A DNA stretch of 64,000 nt from Leifsonia psychrotolerans (GTDB lineage Bacteria > Actinomycetota > Actinomycetes > Actinomycetales > Microbacteriaceae): the NCBI RefSeq assembly GCF_013410665.1, contig NZ_JACCFM010000001.1, positions 2,480,001 through 2,544,000 of the forward strand, read 5' to 3'. Both the position numbers and the translations under genes were made by a program. The notes beneath the pieces were generated by a model that was not told the origin of the DNA, searched no databases, and saw only the letters and a list, made by a program, of their open reading frames with translations. Below are positions 17,632-25,312 of this stretch, one piece after another (within the stretch, counting starts at the first letter, position 1; each line of letters begins with the position of its first letter).

Positions 17632-18957
17632 CTACACCATCCAGCTGGGCAGCTTGAAGTCGCCGCCGGTGTACGGCGCCGGAGAGATGAGCACCTGCTT
17701 GCCGTCCTGGATCTGGTAGGTGAGGTGAGGCATCCCGAGGCTCGGGTCGCTCACGACGTCAGGGAACGGCACCGCAGTGAGTTCTTTCTGATCAAAAGCG
17801 TAGGTGCCGACGACGCCACGGAAGTTCGTGCCGGTCAGAAACTTATTGACGGCAGCGAAGTCGGCCGGGTTGCCAGCCTGTGCTGCGGCACGCGCCCAAA
17901 GACGCACCATGTCGTATTGCGCCCCCGATTGGCTGAGTCCTGGCTTGGAGTTGAACTGCTTCTCGTAGTCAGCGGCGAAGTTCTGGCCGATCGTGTCGGG
18001 CAATGTGCCGATGGTGGTCGACCAGACGACGCCGTTCGCGGCAGCGCCCGCCAGATCGAGGTACTCGGGAACGCTTGGCCCGTACTGCTGGTAGAGCAGC
18101 GAGTTGGTGGGAGACGACGCAAACTGCGTGGCAAAGCTGGCCAGGTCACCGGCCAGGTAGTCGGTGACGAAGATCAGTCCGGGAGGGTCGTTGCGCACCT
18201 TGGCGAGCTGAGGGCCCCAGTCGGCGTTCGGAACGCTGACCTCTTCGTAGAACGTGACGCGCCAGCCGAGCGCCTTGACCTCATCCTGGAAAACCTTCGC
18301 GATAGAGGTGCTGTACGAGTCGTTGCTGCTGATCACGGCAACCGACTTCGACGACGGCGTCCAGGTGCCGGCGTCGATCCAGGATTGCATGAGCGAGACG
18401 AATCCCTTGGCGTACCAGATCTCGGTCGGGCAGCACTGGAAGATGTTGTTGATTTTGTTGTCGACGACGTAATCGGTGTTGGCCTGCAACGTGTTGGTGT
18501 GCAGCAGCGGGATGCCCGCGTCGGCATAGGTCTGGAACTCGACGGATGTCGTTGTCGTGTAGCCGCTGAAGACTGCGGCGACCTTCTCCTGCGAGACCAG
18601 ACGCTGCGCGGCCTGAATGAAGTTCTCCGGTGCCTGATCTGAGATGTCGGCCGTCACAAGAGTGAGCTTTCGACCGGCAACTCCACCCGCCGCGTTGATT
18701 TCTGCGACAGCCATCTCTGCACCACGCACCATTTCTTGGCCGTCACCCGAGTACGGTCCGGTGATCGGAGCGACGCTGCCGATCTTGATCGGCTCCCCCG
18801 AGCCAGCCGTGGTCGAGCTTGTCGCTTCTGCCGAAGGTTTGATGGCGTAGCCTGCGCCTCCACCGACGAGGAGTCCGCCGATTCCGGCGATGCCGAGACC
18901 GGTGACCAGATTGCGCCGGGAGATACCGCGCGGCTCGCTTTCAGTGTTGTCGCTCAT
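17632..18957 (-). CDS. Tat-exported substrate-binding protein, AmiC/FmdD/UrtA class
   Basis: A 441-residue binding protein. Residues 14-15 are the twin arginines of a Tat signal (SRRNLVTGLG), followed by a glycine-rich hydrophobic segment, so it is exported folded. The mature domain is Peripla_BP of the amide/urea class (IKIGSVAPITGPYSG at its start, LPSW at its end). It is the receptor of the importer whose four other genes follow, and a visible paralogue of the sensor domain at 12337-14133. ATG at 18957 is preceded by AAGGAGTG; the open frame up to 19065 has no ribosome site. No urease genes occur in the window, so urea is not a safe substrate call. Confidence 0.9.
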   Translation of the reverse strand: MSDNTESEPRGISRRNLVTGLGIAGIGGLLVGGGAGYAIKPSAEATSSTTAGSGEPIKIGSVAPITGPYSGDGQEMVRGAEMAVAEINAAGGVAGRKLTLVTADISDQAPENFIQAAQRLVSQEKVAAVFSGYTTTTSVEFQTYADAGIPLLHTNTLQANTDYVVDNKINNIFQCCPTEIWYAKGFVSLMQSWIDAGTWTPSSKSVAVISSNDSYSTSIAKVFQDEVKALGWRVTFYEEVSVPNADWGPQLAKVRNDPPGLIFVTDYLAGDLASFATQFASSPTNSLLYQQYGPSVPEYLDLAGAAANGVVWSTTIGTLPDTIGQNFAADYEKQFNSKPGLSQSGAQYDMVRLWARAAAQAGNPADFAAVNKFLTGTNFRGVVGTYAFDQKELTAVPFPDVVSDPSLGMPHLTYQIQDGKQVLISPAPYTGGDFKLPSWMV

Positions 18958-19051
18958 GAACACTCCTTCGTGTTGGGGGGATCGTACGGGGCTCGCGACG
19001 TCACACGGATGTCGCAGTGCTGTGCTATCAGTAGAGCGGAACGGCAATCGG

Positions 19052-19072
19052 CTGTCATGCGTCAAATGACGG
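19052..19072 (-). promoter_or_regulatory. 21-bp dyad upstream of the importer operon, matching the hyuA site
   Basis: On the minus strand it reads CCGTCAT, spacer TTGACGC, ATGACAG. It differs from the hyuA site at two positions of 21, and the flanking CCAT before it is also shared. It ends 95 bp before the binding-protein ATG. The equal spacing at both promoters argues for activation by the same regulator. Confidence 0.65.
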
Positions 19073-19115
19073 ATGGCCGCCGAACGGCTCGCCAGTCCTG
19101 TTCAGCTGGGCCGAC

Positions 19116-19940
19116 TTAGCTGAGCCGTATGCCACCGTTGACGCCGATCGTCTGACCGGTGACGTATGACGCGTCGTCCGAGAGCAGCCACAGCACAGAG
19201 CCCGCAACGTCGCCCCCCGTGCCATGACGTCGCACCGGCACGCTCTGACGCAACTGTTCCAGGCGCTGCTCGGCGCTGATACCGAGCCTGTCGGCCTGCA
19301 ATCCCACCTCGTCGAGATGCATTGCGGTGAGCATGAACCCGGGCGCGACGGTGTTGACGGTAATGCCGAACGGGCCGAGTTCCAGGGCGAGGCACTGTGA
19401 GAGCACATGCACGGCGGCTTTCGACGAACAGTAGGCACTGCCTTCAACGACCGGCTGCGTAGCGAAGAGCGAGCCGATGTTCACAATGCGCCCTCCGCCG
19501 TGGCTCTTCAAATGCGGGATCGCGGCTTGGCAGAGACGGATGACGCCGAGCACGTTCACGTTGAACGTCGCTTCGATGTCGGCCACGGCAGTGTCTTCCA
19601 GCAAACTTCCGGGCCCCCCAACTCCGGCATTGTTGACGATGGCGTCGATGCGCCCGAATGCGTCCAGTGCCGCGTTGACGAGGGCTGTTCCCGAGTCTGC
19701 AGCGCCGGCATCCGCTTCGATGGTCACGAGAGTGCCAGCCGTGGCGGCCTGGCCGAATGCCTCGTGCACGCGGGGGCTGATATCGCTCGCGACAATGCGG
19801 TATCCCTCGGAGTGCAGCCGCTCGGCGATGTCGCGGCCGAGGCCGGCGGCAGCGCCCGTGACGATCGCAACTGGGGCCTCAATGATTGGGCATGTGCTGA
19901 TCGAGCCGGTGTCGTTCGGGGCCACGCTGCGCGAGCTCAT
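19116..19940 (-). CDS. short-chain dehydrogenase/reductase (SDR)
   Basis: A 274-residue classical SDR: cofactor motif VTGAAAGLG, NNAGVGG, catalytic Ser in NIGSLFA and YCSSKAAVH as YxxxK. ATG at 19940 overlaps the stop of the deacetylase gene (ATGA), giving coupled translation; the open frame to 19976 is inside that gene. It is separate in sequence from the SDR at 10370. It is likely part of the same nitrogen-compound pathway because it sits between the deacetylase-like hydrolase and the importer. Confidence 0.87.
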   Translation of the reverse strand: MSSRSVAPNDTGSISTCPIIEAPVAIVTGAAAGLGRDIAERLHSEGYRIVASDISPRVHEAFGQAATAGTLVTIEADAGAADSGTALVNAALDAFGRIDAIVNNAGVGGPGSLLEDTAVADIEATFNVNVLGVIRLCQAAIPHLKSHGGGRIVNIGSLFATQPVVEGSAYCSSKAAVHVLSQCLALELGPFGITVNTVAPGFMLTAMHLDEVGLQADRLGISAEQRLEQLRQSVPVRRHGTGGDVAGSVLWLLSDDASYVTGQTIGVNGGIRLS

Positions 19941-20719
19941 ACGAGGGATGCGATCTGGCGTGCCGGGGCGATCCACGCGCCACGAGCCTCGATATCGCCG
20001 AGCAAACGGTCGAGCATGGCGAGCCGGGACGGTCGGCCAATGATTTGCGGATGCATTGTCAGCATGAAGTGCCCGCCGAGGAGCGCAATGCCCTCGAGTT
20101 CTGCGAGCCAGATCTGGTAGACCTCCTCAGGAGAGCGGATGGTCTTGGTCCAGGTGTCCCCCGCGAACCAGAAATGCGGAGCGTCGTCAAGCAGCCATGA
20201 GACGGGCACCTCGACGAGGTCGTGATTCTGATGGCGGTACGGCTTGAGGTCGTCCATCAGGTTCGACGAGTACTCGAAACCGTACTTGATGAGCAGGTCG
20301 AGTGTGGTCCTGCTGAAGTCCCACGATGGGGAGCGGTAACCGACGACATCCGCGCCGAGGGCACGTAAGACCGAGAGTCCGCGCACCAATTCAGCTTCTT
20401 CCTCGGCCGGGGTCAGCGCGCTCGGAGAGCGGTGTGTGTAGCCGTGGTGGCCGATTTCGTGACCGGCCGCGATGATCGCACGCACGCTGTCGGGATGACG
20501 CTCAGCATCCTTGCCAGGAACATAGAACGTTGCGGTGATCTGGTGGCGTTCGAGCAGTGCGAGCAGAAGCGGGATCGCGACCTTGGGGCCGTATGCACCT
20601 TGGGAGAGCACTCCTGGCCGGTGCTCGTTCTCGGGGTCTTCTCCGATCCAGACTTCTTCGGCATCGAAGTCAAAACTGATCGTCGCCCCGAAAGAGCGAC
20701 CTTCTGGCCAGGTCACCAT
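19937..20719 (-). CDS. polysaccharide-deacetylase-fold hydrolase (PuuE/cyclic-imide-hydrolase-like)
   Basis: A 260-residue NodB-homology protein without signal peptide. Metal-binding elements visible are the Asp pair in ISFDFDAEE, HHGYTH (His92 and His96) and YRSPSWDFS. Absence of export signals and the whole-length resemblance to PuuE-type proteins favour a small-molecule amidohydrolase (the family includes PuuE allantoinase and cyclic imide hydrolase) over a cell-wall deacetylase. ATG at 20719 has AAAGGAGAA upstream. A degraded copy of the hyuA operator lies 60 bp upstream. Confidence 0.82.
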   Translation of the reverse strand: MVTWPEGRSFGATISFDFDAEEVWIGEDPENEHRPGVLSQGAYGPKVAIPLLLALLERHQITATFYVPGKDAERHPDSVRAIIAAGHEIGHHGYTHRSPSALTPAEEEAELVRGLSVLRALGADVVGYRSPSWDFSRTTLDLLIKYGFEYSSNLMDDLKPYRHQNHDLVEVPVSWLLDDAPHFWFAGDTWTKTIRSPEEVYQIWLAELEGIALLGGHFMLTMHPQIIGRPSRLAMLDRLLGDIEARGAWIAPARQIASLV

Positions 20720-20778
20720 ACGTTCTCCTTTGTCCGAGGTCAGGTGCAAGGCTATGTCGCTCGTGGCGGCGTGGTCGT

Positions 20779-20799
20779 CCGTAATCTGACGTAGTCAGG
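20779..20799 (-). promoter_or_regulatory. degenerate third copy of the CCGTCAT dyad, upstream of the deacetylase gene
   Basis: In gene orientation it reads CCTGACT, ACGTCAG, ATTACGG. It matches the hyuA/importer consensus at about 15 of 21 positions, with the half CGTCAGATTACGG nearly intact and the other arm decayed. Position (60 bp before the ATG) is compatible with a regulator site. It is weaker evidence than the other two copies. Confidence 0.4.
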
Positions 20800-20821
20800 C
20801 CGACCGACGTGACCAGGCTGC

Positions 20822-21487
20822 TCAGACTGAGGACTGCATCCGTCTCTGCTTTCGGCGTTCAGCCGCTCGTGCGCTCTCACGCTGGAGAGGGCCGGCGACG
20901 ATCGCCCCGAGCAGCACGGCAAGCCCCGCTCCGGCGAGCAGACCGCCGATCGTGTCGGTGAGCCAATGGGCGCCGAGGTAGGTGCGGCTGAGCATCATCA
21001 TGACGGTGTAAACCGCGCCGGCGCACCAACCCCACACGCGCGGAAAGATGACTGCGAGGGTGACCGCCATGATCGCGGCGTTCGTCACATGCCCCGACGG
21101 GAATGAACCGTAGTCGGCGTGCACGAGAAATTCCGTGGGCCGCGCCCGACCGAACAAGTGCTTGAGAAGCTGCACCAGTGCGGCGCCGAGCACCGTGGCA
21201 ACAAGGAAGTAGCCCGCAGCCCACGGGCGTCGGGCGATCAGCAGCACGGCGATGATCGTGAGTGGAACCACGAAAATGCCAAGCACGCCGCCGCCGAGGT
21301 AGTTCAGCGCGAGGGCCGGAACGGTGAGCACCTCCGTGCGGATGCTGAGCATTACGTTCATCCAGGCCGTATCGATCACCGGGGGATGACCGTGGTCGAC
21401 TCCCACGATCAAAGCGCCGAGCAGAATCGACAGCAAGATTGCGGTGGCGCCGCCTGCGATAGCCCAGCGCTGTCGAGGTGTCTTCAT
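20822..21487 (-). CDS. PAP2-family membrane phosphatase
   Basis: A 221-residue membrane protein with the three phosphatidic-acid-phosphatase motifs: KHLFGRARP, FPSGH, and SRTYLGAHWLTD. Six membrane segments are predicted. Likely substrates are lipid phosphates such as undecaprenyl diphosphate or phosphatidylglycerophosphate. ATG at 21487 is the plausible start; the frame stays open to 21991, but that part is repeat-array sequence translated as arginine/serine-rich repeats. The C-terminal tail is very basic (RRKQRR). Confidence 0.88.
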   Translation of the reverse strand: MKTPRQRWAIAGGATAILLSILLGALIVGVDHGHPPVIDTAWMNVMLSIRTEVLTVPALALNYLGGGVLGIFVVPLTIIAVLLIARRPWAAGYFLVATVLGAALVQLLKHLFGRARPTEFLVHADYGSFPSGHVTNAAIMAVTLAVIFPRVWGWCAGAVYTVMMMLSRTYLGAHWLTDTIGGLLAGAGLAVLLGAIVAGPLQRESARAAERRKQRRMQSSV

Positions 21488-21524
21488 TACCCCATGGTAG
21501 ATCTCCGATCGTCGCTGATCCCGC

Positions 21525-21955
21525 GAGCCGCCCTCGAGACCGTGTCCGCGGTCTCGACAAGCTCGACCGACGGTTCCGTGATCGACCTGCACGCTCCCGC
21601 CGATCGACCGCTCCCGCCGATCGAGCTCACACCGTTGATCGAGCCCACACCGCTGATCGAGCGCTCCTGTTGATCGAGCCCACACCGCTGATCGAGCCTG
21701 TCGAGATCCCGTGAGCCACCCTCGAGACCGTGTCCGCGGTCTCGACAAGCTCGACCCTCCCGTTGATCGAGCGCTCCCGTTGATCGAGCCTGTCGAGATC
21801 CCGTAAGCCACCCTCGAGACCGGGGGCCGCGGTCTCGACACGCTCGACCCACGGTTCGGCGTTCGAGTCCGTACCCTTCCGTTGATCGAGCCTGTCGAGA
21901 TCCCGCGCGCCACCCTCGAGGCCGTGGCCGGGGTCTCGACCGGGTCAAGTTCTCG
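21525..21955. repeat. four-copy dispersed repeat array (REP-like)
   Basis: The 555-bp gap 21488-22042 contains no gene. It holds four copies, about 90-100 bp apart, of a block whose parts are GAGATCCCG, AGCCACCCTCGAGACCG, a short variable loop, CGGTCTCGACA and GCTCGACC. The inner CGAGACCG/CGGTCTCG arms form a hairpin. Between blocks are short GATCGAGC-type repeats with CACACC spacers. The core GATCGAGCCTGTCGAGATC is related to the array at 54419-54835. Confidence 0.8.
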
Positions 21956-22042
21956 ATCCCTCCACAGACACAGGTACGAGAAGTTATGCACAGATACTGA
22001 GAAAAGCTCGTAATCATGTTCGTTCTTTGGGAGAATAGAGCT

Positions 22043-23761
22043 ATGTCAATCACCTCCCCACCCCCCGTCTCCGCCTCGGAGCCGACACCCGCCTCGGGTG
22101 CGTCGGCACCGACCGCGGCCGCGGTGCTGGCGGTTCTCGAACAGACGCAGGCACTGTGGGCCGGGCTCGGCACCGTCAGCCCCGACCGGTTCACCGACGA
22201 CGACCTCCTCGGTGTGCTCGGTGCGTTCGAAGGTGTCGGCCGGCTGGTCGATGCGGGCCGGGTGGCTGTGGCGGCGACGGTCGAGGAACGCTCCGGCCGG
22301 TGGCTGGGCCGGGACTCCCTCGCGGCGAAGCGGGGCTGCACGAGTGGCATCGACCTGATCACCCGGGTCACCCGCATTTCCGGCCGTGAAGCGAAACGGC
22401 GCAGCGCGCTCGGCCTGCGAATGCAGGACACGCAACACGTCGGCACGATCATCCCCGCACTGTTCCCCACGGTCGGTGCCGCGGTCGCCGACGGCTCACT
22501 GGGGGTGGATGCGGCGGAGGTGATCATGTCCGGTCTGGCCGAGATCTCCCCGCGCGTCGCCCCCGATGATCTTGCGGCTGCGGAACGCGCTCTGGTGTCT
22601 GCGGCGACGGGAACGATTACGGCCGAGAATGAGGGTGAGCCGGGCGCGGGCTTTGCGTTCTCGGCGGACTCGCTGCGGGTGCAGATGTTGCAGTGGCAGG
22701 CGGCGCTGGACCCCGACGGGGTGGCGCCGAATGAGGTCGAGGGTGAGGCGACGAGCACGATCAGTTTCGGCCGCTTCAAAGACGGCATCTACCCGGTGCG
22801 AGGCGGGGTGACTCCTGATCTGTACGGAATCATGAACCTCACCTTCGACGCCTTCATTGCCGCCCGCAAAACCCCCGCGTTTCCGACCGCCGCCGAGCAA
22901 GCCCGCGACCAGGCACGCGACGACCGCGCCGAGCTAAACGGACAAGACCTGAACGACGACCACAACCTGAGCGACGAGCACGGCCGCGAGGACGACCGCG
23001 AGGACGACCACGCGGACGACCGCGACGAGCACGACGAGCACGACGAGCGCGACCACGACCACGACTACGACTACGACCGTGAGCACGACCGTGACCATGA
23101 CGACCACGGTCAGGGTTCAGCCTCAGCCGAGGCTCCTCTTCCCGGGTCGGCCGGGCATGAGTTCGATGACGTCGACACCCGTACCGCCGGTGAGAAGCGG
23201 GCCGATATTCTGCGCGGCATGTTCACCCAGTTGGCCCAGGCCGATAACACTCCCAGCATTGGTGGTGCACCGCCGACGGTGGTGGTGCATGTGAACGTGA
23301 ACGATATTGAAGCCGGGCGCGGTGTCGGCTGGATCGACGGCGTCGACGCCCCCATCTCCCTTCGCACGGTGGATCAGATGATGTGTGCCGGAGGCACCCA
23401 AATGGTTCTCTTTGGCCAGAACGGTGAGGTTCTGACGCTGACCGATCCGCAACGACTGTTCAACCGTGCCCAACGCCGGGCGATCCTCGCCCGCGACGGC
23501 GGCTGCGGCGTTCCCGGCTGCGATGCCCCAGCACAGTGGCTCGAATTTCATCACGTGATCCCCTGGAGCAAAGGCGGCGTCACTGAGGTCGACAATGGTG
23601 TGGCGTTGTGTTGGCGACATCATCACACCATCGAAACGTCCGGCTGGGAGATCCTCATGGTCAACGGCCGCCCCCAAGTGAAAGCCCCGGCCTGGATCGA
23701 CCCGACCCGCACCTGGCGCGACGCCAACCGCCACCGCACCGACACCCACCGCCGCGACTAA
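22043..23761 (+). CDS. DUF222/HNH endonuclease-domain protein (13E12 repeat family)
   Basis: A 572-residue protein. Residues about 30-270 are DUF222. A low-complexity tract at about residues 292-355 is almost only Asp, His, Glu and Arg. The C-terminus has an HNH nuclease motif: a CGVPGC pair of Cys, then LEFHHVIPWSKGG and ALCWRHHHTI. Such genes are multicopy in many actinobacteria and of uncertain role. ATG at 22043 follows GGGAG; the frame opens at 22016 without a ribosome site. It directly follows the repeat array. Confidence 0.88.
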   Translation: MSITSPPPVSASEPTPASGASAPTAAAVLAVLEQTQALWAGLGTVSPDRFTDDDLLGVLGAFEGVGRLVDAGRVAVAATVEERSGRWLGRDSLAAKRGCTSGIDLITRVTRISGREAKRRSALGLRMQDTQHVGTIIPALFPTVGAAVADGSLGVDAAEVIMSGLAEISPRVAPDDLAAAERALVSAATGTITAENEGEPGAGFAFSADSLRVQMLQWQAALDPDGVAPNEVEGEATSTISFGRFKDGIYPVRGGVTPDLYGIMNLTFDAFIAARKTPAFPTAAEQARDQARDDRAELNGQDLNDDHNLSDEHGREDDREDDHADDRDEHDEHDERDHDHDYDYDREHDRDHDDHGQGSASAEAPLPGSAGHEFDDVDTRTAGEKRADILRGMFTQLAQADNTPSIGGAPPTVVVHVNVNDIEAGRGVGWIDGVDAPISLRTVDQMMCAGGTQMVLFGQNGEVLTLTDPQRLFNRAQRRAILARDGGCGVPGCDAPAQWLEFHHVIPWSKGGVTEVDNGVALCWRHHHTIETSGWEILMVNGRPQVKAPAWIDPTRTWRDANRHRTDTHRRD

Positions 23762-23958
23762 ACCGCCGCGACAGAACCGCTGCGACTGAACCCGCCGGGG
23801 CTGCCGCCCACGGCCGCGACGGACCAGCCGCTGCCGCGACCGATCCGCCGCTACCAACTCTCAACGGCGCATCCGCGTGCCTTACTCGCCGCGATCCGCC
23901 GGCGCCAAGCACAACGAGCCAACACCCCCGAAGCCCCAGGACCAACTCAGTCAGCGCG

Positions 23959-25194
23959 CTAGTGAGAGAGTGCAGGCACCGTGCGTGGCCGCACGATCAC
24001 CCAGAGCACAGTGATCGAGACCACCGAGGTAGCGACCATCATCGCCCCCATTGGAAAGACGCTGCCAACGCCGAGCACGCCCACCAGTGGCGAGATCAGG
24101 CCGGCGATACCGAAGTTCGCGGCGCCGAGCAGCGAGGCCGCCGTTCCTGCCTCGTGGCCATGTGCGCTGAGAGCCAGAACCTGAGTGCAGGGAAAGCAGA
24201 ATCCGCAGGCTGCGACGAAGATCCAGAGCGGCACCAGTGTTCCCCACAGGCCGACTCCGGCGAGGTCGAGCACTGCGATGACCGTGGCTGCGGCCGCCAT
24301 GGTCAGTGTCGAACCGACAAGGATCCATTGCGGTCCCACGTTCTTGCGGTGCATCAGCCACGCGCTCGCCTGCACACCGAACACGACACCGACCGAGTTG
24401 ACCGCGAACAGCACGCCGAACTGTTGCGGGCTAAACCCGTAGATCCCCTGAAAGACGAAGGGTGATGCCGAAAGATAGGCGAATAAGCCGGTGAAGGTCA
24501 TCGCCCCGACGATGGCAACCCCCACGAAGACGCGGTCGCTAAGCACCGCTTTGTAGCGTTGCCCGAGCGTGCGACTGACCGACTTGTTTCGTTCGGATGC
24601 GGGGAGCGTCTCGACGATCCAGACGCTGACCGCCACGATCACGAACGTGCCATAGGCGGCAAGCACCCAGAAGATTCCCCGCCAATTCGTCACGAGCAAC
24701 AGCTGCGAACCGATCACGGGGGCCAGAACGGGTGCGAGTCCGTTGATGAGCGCCAACCGGGAGAGCATCTTGACGAGCGGCTTGCCGCCGAACAGGTCAC
24801 GCACCATGGCCATCGCGACGACTCCGCCCGCGGCGGCGGCGAAGCCCTGAAGCACGCGGAATAGGCCCAGCCACTCGACATCCTGAGCCAACGCGGCGCC
24901 CACACAGGCGAGCACGTGAAAGACCGTCGCCAGAAGCAGAGGAAGACGGCGCCCGACCTTGTCGCTCCAGGGGCCCACGACCAGTTGCCCGAAGCCGAAA
25001 CCGAGCATTGTGCCGGTCAACGTGAGCTGAATCGCCGCAGCCGACACCCCCAGGTCGCTTTCGAGCGCCGGAAATGCGGGGAGATACAGGTCGACGGTGA
25101 GCGGACCGAGAGCGGTTAGCGCGCCGAGAACGAGGATGTAGACGAGGCGTTGTCCGCGCGAAAGCGCGTCCCCGGGGTGATGCGTAATGCTCAC
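23959..25194 (-). CDS. Bcr/CflA-family MFS multidrug exporter
   Basis: A 411-residue MFS protein with 12 membrane segments. It has the Bcr/CflA entry region LTVDLYLPAFP and the motif A-like stretch VGPWSDKVGRRLP. This family exports drugs and some metabolites by proton antiport. GTG at 25194 with AAGGGAT upstream. It is alone in its transcription unit; the 197 bp between it and the convergent HNH gene hold nothing recognisable. Confidence 0.9.
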   Translation of the reverse strand: MSITHHPGDALSRGQRLVYILVLGALTALGPLTVDLYLPAFPALESDLGVSAAAIQLTLTGTMLGFGFGQLVVGPWSDKVGRRLPLLLATVFHVLACVGAALAQDVEWLGLFRVLQGFAAAAGGVVAMAMVRDLFGGKPLVKMLSRLALINGLAPVLAPVIGSQLLLVTNWRGIFWVLAAYGTFVIVAVSVWIVETLPASERNKSVSRTLGQRYKAVLSDRVFVGVAIVGAMTFTGLFAYLSASPFVFQGIYGFSPQQFGVLFAVNSVGVVFGVQASAWLMHRKNVGPQWILVGSTLTMAAAATVIAVLDLAGVGLWGTLVPLWIFVAACGFCFPCTQVLALSAHGHEAGTAASLLGAANFGIAGLISPLVGVLGVGSVFPMGAMMVATSVVSITVLWVIVRPRTVPALSH

Positions 25195-25312
25195 GGAGCG
25201 AATCCCTTGATGTGGTGGGCGAACTGTGGGATTGAGGGGACCGCCAACGGTTCAGGCTGGTCCCGCACATCCTTCCCGCGCTCGAATCGATTCGATGAGG
25301 GCCGGAGTAATT

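Noticed and set aside
14188..18957. Urea-specific importer (urtABCDE)
   Set aside because: The gene order matches that class, but no urease genes are present and the neighbouring genes point to cyclic amides. Only the general amide class is claimed.
21525..21955. CRISPR array
   Set aside because: Repeats are spaced irregularly, contain hairpins and share sequence outside the repeat unit. There are no unique equal-length spacers and no cas genes.
21487..22788. A 433-residue open frame on the minus strand upstream of the phosphatase
   Set aside because: It runs through the repeat array and the antisense of the HNH gene. Its amino-acid composition is repetitive and there is no ribosome site.
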